From Clostridiales bacterium (GTDB taxonomy: Bacteria > Bacillota > Clostridia > Lachnospirales > Lachnospiraceae): a DNA stretch of 39,727 nucleotides. The stretch is taken from NCBI GenBank assembly GCA_020859995.1, contig JAJBVE010000088.1, positions 1 through 39,727 of the forward strand, read 5' to 3'. The notes beneath the pieces were generated by a model that saw nothing but the letters and a program-made list of their open reading frames with translations, made no database searches and was not told the DNA's origin. The position numbers and the translations under genes are program-made. Positions 33,758 to 39,727 of the stretch are shown here, piece after piece; position 1 is the stretch's first letter; every line of letters starts with the position of its first letter.

Positions 33758-35104
33758 ATGAAAATAAAAGAGCAGGATAACAGCAGTCTGATTTTTAAGA
33801 CGCTGCTGGGTTTTTCTATCGCGTTTATTATCGGCTCCCTGTTTGCCGGGGATCTGAAAAACCTGATCCCGGGGTTTCTTACGATTAACAGCAGTCCTTC
33901 CCAGTTTACGATGGACTACTTTGTCCTGGGCGGACTCGGCAGCGCGTTCCTCAATACGGGAATGGTCGGACTGGCCTGCTGCGGCCTTTTGTATTTTACG
34001 AAGGCGAAATGTACCGGACTTACGGTTGCTGCGTTCTGGCTGAATGTGGGATTTGCCACCTTCGGTATGACATTCGTCAGCATCTGGCCTTTTTTCTTTG
34101 GCGTTTGGGTGTATTCCAGAATCAAGAAGGTATCGTTTGGGAGTGTTGCGAATACGGCGATGTTTTCTACCGCCCTGGCCCCCTTCGCGATGGAGCTGAT
34201 GGTCCGTTACCCGAATCTGGAGACGAGAGGATTCACTGTGATCGGAGTATTCCTGGCGATTTTACTGGGCGTTGTAGTGGGATGTGTGATGCCGTCTTTA
34301 TGTGCGCACGCGCCGGCGTTTCATAAGGGTTACGACCTGTATAGTGCCGGACCGGCGGCCGGCTTTCTGGCGTTCCTTGTATACTGTGTGCTGTACCTCT
34401 CACCGGGCGTGGAGGCCCCGTCGAACACGAATCTCGGAGACGGGCACAGATGGTTTGTCACCGTGTTTTTCCTGATCGTATTCGCCCTTTGCTTCGTGGC
34501 AGCCTGGCTCATGGATAAGGATTGTCTGAAGTCCTATAAAAAGCTATGGGCGAGCGACGGCTATAAGACGGATTACACTGCCGCGTTCGGCATGCCGGCG
34601 ACTCTGGTAAATATGGCTTTCTATGGCATCTTTATTCTGCTTTACTATAATATCGTACAGGGCATGACCATGGTTGACGGACAGCTGGTATTTACCGGAG
34701 CCAAATTTACCGGTGCGACCATGGGTGCGATTATGTGTATGTACGCCTTTTGCGCACAGGGGGCACAGCCGCGGACGGTATTCCCGATTATGGTCGGATA
34801 TGCGATTGCCTCCCTGTTGCCGTTCTTTATGTATGTGGGCGGTGTGACAGACACACAGAACTGGACGCTCACCACACAGGCGATCCTCGTGGGAATGTGC
34901 TTCGCGAGCGGGCTGGCGCCCGTTTCCGGAAAATATGGGTTCTGGGGCGGTGTCATAGCTGGTGCGCTGCATGCGACGCTGGTCATGAGCGTGCCTCTGC
35001 TGCACGGCGGCTTCTGCCTGTATAACGGCGGATTCACCTGCGGTATTGTCGCCTTCCTTCTGATCCCGGTGTTTGAATGCTTTGGAAAGACGAAGGAAGC
35101 GTGA
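33758..35104 (+). CDS. DUF1576 multi-pass membrane protein
   Basis: Polytopic membrane protein of 448 residues with about ten to twelve hydrophobic spans. It fits the DUF1576 family of Firmicutes, of unknown function, judging by length and by blocks such as NLIPGFLTINSSPSQFTMDYF, LGGLGSAFLNTGMVGL and APVSGKYGFWGGVIAGALHA. Internal glycine-rich symmetric segments suggest a transporter or channel built from two related halves, but no substrate motif is known. AGGAG lies nine bases before ATG 33758; a TTG six bases earlier is too close to it. It has no obvious partner nearby. Confidence 0.8.
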   Translation: MKIKEQDNSSLIFKTLLGFSIAFIIGSLFAGDLKNLIPGFLTINSSPSQFTMDYFVLGGLGSAFLNTGMVGLACCGLLYFTKAKCTGLTVAAFWLNVGFATFGMTFVSIWPFFFGVWVYSRIKKVSFGSVANTAMFSTALAPFAMELMVRYPNLETRGFTVIGVFLAILLGVVVGCVMPSLCAHAPAFHKGYDLYSAGPAAGFLAFLVYCVLYLSPGVEAPSNTNLGDGHRWFVTVFFLIVFALCFVAAWLMDKDCLKSYKKLWASDGYKTDYTAAFGMPATLVNMAFYGIFILLYYNIVQGMTMVDGQLVFTGAKFTGATMGAIMCMYAFCAQGAQPRTVFPIMVGYAIASLLPFFMYVGGVTDTQNWTLTTQAILVGMCFASGLAPVSGKYGFWGGVIAGALHATLVMSVPLLHGGFCLYNGGFTCGIVAFLLIPVFECFGKTKEA

Positions 35105-35112
35105 GAGCGGCT

Positions 35113-35652
35113 TCAGCGTCGGTCTGCATCGGACGCTTTGGCGAGCGCCGCGGATATTGCATTGTACAAAAGCTGAGAGGTATAGCGGTTTGTTGCCGAA
35201 CAGGTGATGCCTTCCAGCTTTTGTTTTTCCAGAATCTGAGAGGAGAGGGCTTCCAGTGAGGTAGACAGCAGAGGGTAGGAAGCCGCGGTTTCCTCGCTTA
35301 AGTTTACGAGATCAATGGACTGAATGATGCTGTTACTTACTGTAACCTGTACTTCAGCGGAGAAATCTCCAAGTGAAACAGACGAGGAATAGACACCGGC
35401 AGTATAAGGGGTATTGGTGGAAGAAACCTTCTGATCTTTGACAGAATCTGTTTGCGGCTCATCGCTTGCATTCTCCACGTTTTCTTTTCCGGAAGACGTG
35501 TTTGCCAGGCTGTCCGTATGAGTATGATCAGCGGAACCTTTTCCAAACATCAGCACCAGACAGAAAATCAGAAAAAAGACAAGAAAAACCAGAATCAGTG
35601 TGTAGACGATTTCGCGAAAACGTATTACCATAATTTTAGGATTCGAACCCAT
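35113..35652 (-). CDS. Membrane-anchored FMN-binding-domain-like protein
   Basis: Protein of 179 residues with one N-terminal membrane span (about 15-37, YTLILVFLVFFLIFCLVLMF), a Ser/Asn/Asp-rich spacer (about 40-80), and a C-terminal domain. That domain (YTAGVYSSSVSLGDFSAEVQ, VTVSNSIIQSIDLVNLSEET, TSQLLYNAISAAL) follows the FMN_bind pattern found in RnfG/NqrC and related extracellular flavoproteins. The usual SGAT flavinylation motif appears here as CSAT, so covalent FMN attachment is uncertain. GGAGG lies six bases before the ATG. It is tail-to-tail with DUF1576, 8 bp apart. No ApbE flavin transferase gene is in the window. Confidence 0.65.
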   Translation of the reverse strand: MGSNPKIMVIRFREIVYTLILVFLVFFLIFCLVLMFGKGSADHTHTDSLANTSSGKENVENASDEPQTDSVKDQKVSSTNTPYTAGVYSSSVSLGDFSAEVQVTVSNSIIQSIDLVNLSEETAASYPLLSTSLEALSSQILEKQKLEGITCSATNRYTSQLLYNAISAALAKASDADRR

Positions 35653-35783
35653 GAGAATCCTCCGCAGAGCGTATTTGTTTCAGTATATTCAGGATATAAG
35701 GCTGATTATGAGAAAAATCCGCTTCTCAATGGATGATTTTGCTGCGATTTGGCCGAATCAGAAGATAGAACCTACGCGATCCG

Positions 35784-35883
35784 CCTGTTACGATCTGCCT
35801 GCACCTGTTACGATATGTCTGTGCCTGTCACGATTCGCCTGTGCCTGGCGCGATCTGTCTGCGCCTGGCGCGAGCAGCGATGT
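35784..35883. repeat. Tandem 20-bp repeat array (about five units)
   Basis: Consecutive 20-bp units start at 35784, 35804, 35824, 35844 and 35864: CCTGTTACGATCTGCCTGCA, CCTGTTACGATATGTCTGTG, CCTGTCACGATTCGCCTGTG, CCTGGCGCGATCTGTCTGCG and a partial last unit. A partial unit lies before the first, near 35771. The array is between the divergent FMN-binding-like and lipoprotein genes. There are no spacers, so it is not a CRISPR. The rest of this 403-base gap is described under the candidate promoter and hairpin at 35951-36005. Confidence 0.85.
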
Positions 35884-35950
35884 GCAAGGATTTACGTTTT
35901 TTTCAAAAATGTTTGCAGCGATTATTGAATAAAAATTCCCTAGATGTGCA

Positions 35951-36005
35951 TGCTATGATACAAGGGACAATGGTTAGGAAGCGAATGCGCGCATTCGTAT
36001 TTTTG
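35951..36005 (+). promoter_or_regulatory. Possible extended -10 element and leader hairpin before the lipoprotein gene
   Basis: TG-C-TATGAT (35951-35959) could act as an extended -10, but no -35 is seen at the right spacing. About 16 bases beyond the implied start, CGAATG-CGCG-CATTCG (35982-35997) is followed by TATTTTTG, a weak terminator-like hairpin. Confidence 0.35.
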
Positions 36006-36055
36006 ACCCGGAGACCTGCAGGTATTTATTGAATGTATGAAAGGGGAATACGAAT

Positions 36056-36544
36056 ATGAAACACTGGAGAAAATACGTACTTTGTATCGCCTGCGCATGC
36101 TGCGTCATCTGGCTGGCCGGCTGCGGAAGAGATGGGAACGACTCTGTTGACGAGACGAATCAGGAAAGTACAGATTTGAATGAGGACGGCTCCGATGAAG
36201 ATCAGGATACGGGGGAAACATCTGAAAACGATAGTCTTGTCAATGACGCTACAGACAATGATACGGACAGCGGCGCAGAAAACTCTGGCGCAGATGATAA
36301 CCAGGATGCAGGCAATGCCCTCACAGATGATGCGGCAGGCGGCAGCGATTCCGGCGATAACCTCGCGGGAGACACCGACGATACCGGTGATAACCTCGCA
36401 GGAGATACCGGCGATAACCTTGCGGAAGATCTCGGCGATGCGGGCAATGACATCGTGGATGGCGTGGGTGATGCCGGCAAAGATGTGATTGACGGCGTAG
36501 AAGGCGCCGCTGACGATCTCACCGGAAATGAAACGGACAATTAG
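36056..36544 (+). CDS. Acidic low-complexity lipoprotein
   Basis: Predicted lipoprotein of 162 residues. The signal peptide MKHWRKYVLCIACACCVIWL ends in the lipobox L20-A-G-C23, so C23 should be lipidated and membrane-anchored. The mature part is almost entirely Asp, Glu, Gly, Asn, Ser, Thr and Ala, strongly acidic and probably disordered, with short repeats such as GDNLAGDT and GDAGNDIVDGV. It might be a spacer, a cation-binding surface protein or a substrate-delivery tail; nothing identifies a function. AAAGGGG lies upstream of the ATG. Confidence 0.75.
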   Translation: MKHWRKYVLCIACACCVIWLAGCGRDGNDSVDETNQESTDLNEDGSDEDQDTGETSENDSLVNDATDNDTDSGAENSGADDNQDAGNALTDDAAGGSDSGDNLAGDTDDTGDNLAGDTGDNLAEDLGDAGNDIVDGVGDAGKDVIDGVEGAADDLTGNETDN

Positions 36545-36601
36545 AAATTAGAGGCAACGTTCAAATATTTTTGCCGTTTGCTCTAAATAAACCGGCTGAA
36601 T

Positions 36602-36625
36602 AGTCAGTCCTTTACGGGACTGGCT
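36602..36625 (+). terminator. Hairpin after the lipoprotein gene
   Basis: AGTCAGTCC / GGACTGGCT (9 bp, one G-U pair) encloses TTTACG. No U-run follows, so it is a weak terminator or RNA-stabilising hairpin. Confidence 0.4.
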
Positions 36626-36750
36626 GTTCAAAGCGTATGCAGATCGTTATTGACTAAGGCCTGGAAAGCTTTGGCTGTAATTTATAATCATTCAGGAACC
36701 CTGGCTTTGACTTGCCGGGCAGGACAAATTCGGGAAGATGAGGAGGAAAA

Positions 36751-37524
36751 ATGCGATTCAGACCATGCATTGATATACATAATGGAAAGGTAAAACAAAT
36801 CATCGGAGGCAGCCTGAGAGACGAGCAGGACTATGCACGTGAAAACTTTGTATCTGTAAAGGACGCTGACTATTTTGCGGAAAAATATAGGCGGGATGGC
36901 CTGACGGGCGGACATGTGATTATGCTGAATCCTTCGTCTTCCCCTTTTTACGCGGAAACGCGCAGACAGGCTCTCTTGGCTCTTGCGGCCTATCCGAACG
37001 GCCTGCAGGTCGGCGGGGGGATTACGGCGGAAAACGCGGCTTCCTTCCTGGATGCGGGCGCTTCCCATGTGATAGTAACCTCCTACGTGTTTCGCGGCGG
37101 AACCATTCGCTACGACAATCTGGAATCTCTGGTCCGCGCAATCGGAAAAGAACACCTGGTTCTGGACCTCAGCTGCCGGAAAAAGGACGGAGCATACTAT
37201 ATCGTGACAGACCGCTGGCAGAACTTTACGCAGGTATGTTTGTCGGAACAGATTCTGGATGAACTCTCTTCGTATTGCGACGAGTTTCTGATTCATGCGG
37301 CAGACGTGGAGGGAAAAGCCTCCGGAATCGAGCAGGACGTAGTAAGGCTGCTCGGCAGCTGGGGAAAAATCCCGGTCACATATGCCGGAGGAGTGGGAAG
37401 ACTGGAGGATCTGCTGACCTTGAAAAAAGAAGGGAAGGATGCGGTGGACGTGACCGTCGGCAGTGCTCTCGACCTGTTTGGCGGAACGCTGCGCTACCAG
37501 GATGTCCTGCGCATATGTTCCTGA
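36751..37524 (+). CDS. hisA: HisA of the eukaryotic HIS6 type (ProFAR isomerase)
   Basis: TIM-barrel isomerase of 257 residues for the fourth step of histidine synthesis (ProFAR to PRFAR). The two catalytic aspartates are D8 (RPCIDIHNGKVKQIIGG) and D139 (HLVLDLSCRKKDG). The sequence follows yeast HIS6 far more than bacterial HisA: CID-HNG-VKQI-GG, LQVGGGI, VIVTS, DLSCRK, EFLIHAADVEG, YAGG and LDIFGG-like FGG blocks are in order. GAGGAGG precedes the ATG. No other his gene is in the window, so it is separated from the rest of the pathway. Isomerase function is well supported by the kept catalytic residues. Confidence 0.88.
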   Translation: MRFRPCIDIHNGKVKQIIGGSLRDEQDYARENFVSVKDADYFAEKYRRDGLTGGHVIMLNPSSSPFYAETRRQALLALAAYPNGLQVGGGITAENAASFLDAGASHVIVTSYVFRGGTIRYDNLESLVRAIGKEHLVLDLSCRKKDGAYYIVTDRWQNFTQVCLSEQILDELSSYCDEFLIHAADVEGKASGIEQDVVRLLGSWGKIPVTYAGGVGRLEDLLTLKKEGKDAVDVTVGSALDLFGGTLRYQDVLRICS

Positions 37525-37623
37525 AAAGAATTGCGTACGCTCCATTACATACCTGATATTTGTGAAAAATAGCAAAAAAGAAATTGAAAAATTTTGAAAA
37601 TTTGGAAATATTTCAAATTTTTG

Positions 37624-37651
37624 TTGAAAAAAACAGACAGTGTGTTATAAT
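37624..37651 (+). promoter_or_regulatory. Extended -10 promoter of the raiA-like RNA and hpf
   Basis: TTGAAA (37624-37629), 16 bases, TATAAT (37646-37651) with TG one base upstream. Transcription should begin near 37658, exactly at the first stem of the structured RNA. A/T-rich DNA upstream could act as an UP element. Confidence 0.8.
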
Positions 37652-37657
37652 GTGACA

Positions 37658-37858
37658 TATCAGAAGAGCGTTGGATGTCCAATGGGTGTCCGTTGCATGT
37701 CCCGATTGCCGAGAAAAATCGAGGACGCGTGAGTCGACCAAAGCGGAGCTTAAACATGTGCTTGCAGGTTTCTTCTGATAAGTCAGTTTCATTCCAAAGG
37801 ATTGGAACTTGTCACACGAAGTTTCCTGCTGCAACCAGGGAACAAACTATCAGGTAAA
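37658..37858 (+). ncRNA. raiA: raiA-type structured RNA in the hpf leader
   Basis: The first ten nucleotides (TATCAGAAGA, 37658-37667) pair perfectly with TCTTCTGATA (37771-37780), closing a domain of about 120 nt. Two further hairpins follow: TTCCAA-AGGA-TTGGAA (37792-37807) and GTTTCCTG / CAGGGAAC (37821-37828, 37836-37843). Inside the first domain CGATT and AATCG can pair. The size (about 200 nt), the complex folding and the position just upstream of a raiA/hpf gene fit the raiA motif RNA described in Firmicutes and Actinobacteria, whose loss affects sporulation and aggregation in a Clostridium. The class assignment is from position, pairing and remembered conserved segments, not from a covariance search. 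Confidence 0.72.
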
Positions 37859-37870
37859 GGAGATGGGCGT

Positions 37871-38398
37871 ATGAAATTCAGAATAAGTGGAAAAAACATC
37901 GAAGTATCCGATGGACTGAGGATGGCCATCCAGGACAAGCTTGGTAAGCTGGAGCGCTATTTTACTTCTGATACAGAAATCATCGTTACATTAAGCGTAG
38001 AAAAAGAAAGACAGAAAATAGAAGTAACCATTCCGGTGCGCGGCAACATTATTCGCTCGGAGCAGGTAAGCAATGATATGTATGTGTCAATCGACCTGGT
38101 AGAAGAGGTCATCGAGCGGCAGCTTCGTAAATACAAAGAGAAAATTATTGACCGCCAGCAGGAAGGCGGCAATTTCCGCCAGGAGTTTATCGAAAAAGAA
38201 TCAGAGCCGCTTGAAGAGGTACAGATCATCCGCACCAAGCATTTTGGCATGAAGCCGATGTATCCGGAGGATGCCTGCGTACAGATGGAGCTCCTCGGAC
38301 ACAACTTTTTCGTATTCCGCAATGCCCAGACTGAGGAAGTGAATGTGGTTTACAAGAGAAAGGGCGGCACATATGGGCTGATTGAGCCGGAATATTGA
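37871..38398 (+). CDS. hpf: Long-form ribosome hibernation factor (HPF/RaiA)
   Basis: Ribosome-binding protein of 175 residues that joins two 70S ribosomes into inactive 100S dimers in slow growth. The N-terminal S30AE domain starts MKFRISGKNIEVSDGLRMAI. The C-terminal dimerisation domain is complete (KHFGMKPMYPEDACVQMELL through GGTYGLIEPEY). AAAGGAG lies eight bases before ATG 37871; the frame is open further upstream only within the structured RNA. A terminator follows. Confidence 0.96.
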   Translation: MKFRISGKNIEVSDGLRMAIQDKLGKLERYFTSDTEIIVTLSVEKERQKIEVTIPVRGNIIRSEQVSNDMYVSIDLVEEVIERQLRKYKEKIIDRQQEGGNFRQEFIEKESEPLEEVQIIRTKHFGMKPMYPEDACVQMELLGHNFFVFRNAQTEEVNVVYKRKGGTYGLIEPEY

Positions 38399-38442
38399 TG
38401 GCGTTCACCGTTTACCGCAAATGATTGGATCTGAACAAAAAG

Positions 38443-38476
38443 GGCAGGAACAGAAAGTGTTCCTGCCTTTCTCGTT
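38443..38476 (+). terminator. Intrinsic terminator after hpf
   Basis: GGCAGGAACA / TGTTCCTGCC (10 bp) closes the loop GAAAG and is followed by TTTCTCGTTGTT. It separates hpf from the convergent AAA-ATPase-like gene and may serve both. Confidence 0.8.
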
Positions 38477-38557
38477 GTTAGGGCATGTCCCCTGTTCTCC
38501 AAAACTCCGTTTTTCGTTGATTACAGAATTATGTGAGAGACCACTTAGCCAGTCTGC

Positions 38558-39727
38558 TTAAAATGATTCACGTTCTAATACAACCTTGCACTGTTTTTTG
38601 TAGCAGGCAATCCCATATTTGAGGATTTTATGCATATCATCTTCTTTCAATTCTGCAGTGTAATTGTTCTTATTGATCTGATCCAGAGCTTCTGCGCATG
38701 CTGCATCAAGATCCCCGCCTTCTGCATATTTCACTTCGATGACAATGCCGATTTCTTCCTCTTCAATCTCAATCTGGAGATCATAGTAACCGTCTCCTGA
38801 TTCCCTGTTTGAGGATACGCCCCAATCGCTTTTAAAAAACATGATCCCAAGGATCAGGCCGTGATAAAAGTTTTCCTTAAACTCTTTTCTTACTGCTGTA
38901 TCCCTAATGCTGATGGTTTTTCCCATCCCCTTCGCGAAGACACGTTCGACATCGGCAGTATCACCATTTTTCAGTGCATTGCAGAACTCTGTCACCAGAG
39001 TGCCATCTTCTGCAACTTTCTCTTCAAACAATTCCAGAATAAATTCACTGAAAATATCGCGAACCTCATTATTCGGGATTTTCAGGCGGGCGAGATTGCC
39101 GTCTGGCATCTCACTCGGAGTCAGGTAACCAGTTGCAAACAGCAGGCTCCACATATTTTCAACATTGTCGTACATAGTATTGTAGGTTAGCTGTTCTTCG
39201 ATTTTTTTCTGCACGGTTTCACCTGATATCAGCCGTTCAATCTGTGCTTTGGTCACGCCATTGCCCATCCGCCGGATGAACTTTTTCACTTCTTCATTTC
39301 CGCTGGAATTTTTCCAATAGCTCTTTGGTCTTAAGTCGGTGCCTGTGAGCAGTTGGTCACACCAGTTGATAACATCCCATGGGTTATAAATACAGGTATT
39401 GGCAACCCTGTATCCATCATACCATTCTTTCGTTATATCATAATAGGAAGAAAGGCCATAATATTCCAGCATCTGCTGTACTTCTGTGTCTGTAAAGCCG
39501 AATCGTTCCTCACATCTCGTATCTAAAAGAGAATATATTTTTGGATTGTTCAAACCAGTAAAAATGCTTTCTTTTGAAACTCTCAGACAACCGGTCATGA
39601 CTGCAAAATAAAGGTTCTGGTTTGACTTTAATGCAGCATCCAGCATATTCCGGATCAGGACAATCATATCATCATAATAATTGTGCTCATTTGCTTTTGC
39701 CAGGGGTACATCGTACTCATCAATCAG
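38558..39727 (-). CDS. AAA-ATPase-like / PD-(D/E)XK nuclease-like protein (5' part outside window)
   Basis: The frame stays open to the window edge and gives at least 389 residues, so the start and the Walker A motif lie beyond it. The visible part opens with LIDEYDVPLAKA, the Walker B block of the AAA-ATPase-like family (PF09820 type), continues with YFAVMTGCLRVSKESIFTGLNN, YYGL and EWYDGYRV, and ends with a PD-(D/E)XK-like domain (GYYDLQIEIEEEE, GIVIEVKYAE). Such proteins occur in many paralogous copies in gut Lachnospiraceae and Bacteroidales. Their role is unknown; links to mobile DNA or defence have been suggested. It is convergent with hpf. Confidence 0.8.
   Translation of the reverse strand: MIDEYDVPLAKANEHNYYDDMIVLIRNMLDAALKSNQNLYFAVMTGCLRVSKESIFTGLNNPKIYSLLDTRCEERFGFTDTEVQQMLEYYGLSSYYDITKEWYDGYRVANTCIYNPWDVINWCDQLLTGTDLRPKSYWKNSSGNEEVKKFIRRMGNGVTKAQIERLISGETVQKKIEEQLTYNTMYDNVENMWSLLFATGYLTPSEMPDGNLARLKIPNNEVRDIFSEFILELFEEKVAEDGTLVTEFCNALKNGDTADVERVFAKGMGKTISIRDTAVRKEFKENFYHGLILGIMFFKSDWGVSSNRESGDGYYDLQIEIEEEEIGIVIEVKYAEGGDLDAACAEALDQINKNNYTAELKEDDMHKILKYGIACYKKQCKVVLERESF

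Overview
The window looks like a chromosome segment of a Lachnospiraceae-type Clostridia. This follows from the gene content: a fused-length hpf preceded by a raiA-like RNA, fhs, a YkuD transpeptidase, a DUF1576 membrane protein, a SpoIID-like/peptidoglycan-binding protein, an AAA-ATPase-like/DUF1703 protein, strong AGGAGG ribosome sites and sigma-A promoters. No rRNA, tRNA, CRISPR array or intact IS element was seen.

Bases 1 to about 7,360 hold the right-hand part of a small integrated element. A Tn916-type tyrosine integrase (+) sits at its chromosomal edge. It is divergent from a 380-residue protein with a sigma region-4-like C-terminus. Beyond that, a five-gene minus-strand operon is driven by a near-perfect TTGACA-N17-TATAAC promoter and ends with a D5/P4-type SF3 helicase. 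Next to the promoter lie a 34-bp perfect palindrome and a second inverted repeat. Downstream of the helicase are purine-rich short repeats that could be a replication origin. No structural phage genes and no conjugation genes are visible, so a replicating phage satellite or a small integrative element fits best. The left end lies outside the window.

From 7.4 to 10.4 kb are a low-molecular-weight phosphatase and three corrinoid/sirohaem genes (cobU-like, cbiB, precorrin-2 dehydrogenase). From 10.4 to 15.8 kb are lepA, a secreted beta-helix protein, nrdR and a convergent peptidoglycan-binding protein. From 16 to 21.5 kb is a complete branched-chain amino-acid ABC operon, livJHMGF. Its promoter has two tandem operator-like sites upstream and an intrinsic terminator almost at the transcription start. 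From 21.7 to 27.1 kb are a cytidylate-kinase-like gene and carAB. From 27.2 to 31.1 kb are a zinc phospholipase C-like protein, an L,D-transpeptidase, a SEC-C protein and a YdcF/ElyC-type membrane protein. From 31.2 to 35.7 kb are fhs with a long leader, DUF1576 and an FMN-binding-like protein. From 36 to 39.7 kb are an acidic lipoprotein, a HisA of the eukaryotic HIS6 type, the raiA-like RNA with hpf, and a partial AAA-ATPase/PD-(D/E)XK protein.

The least explained signals are two intergenic arrays of degenerate 19-20 bp repeats: about twelve units upstream of the cytidylate-kinase-like gene, and about five upstream of the lipoprotein. Read on opposite strands they share a common skeleton. 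Other points of interest are the element's palindromes and possible origin, the promoter-terminator fusion before livJ, the leader of fhs, and the orphan HIS6-type HisA. All functional statements come from reading motifs by eye; no database search was run.
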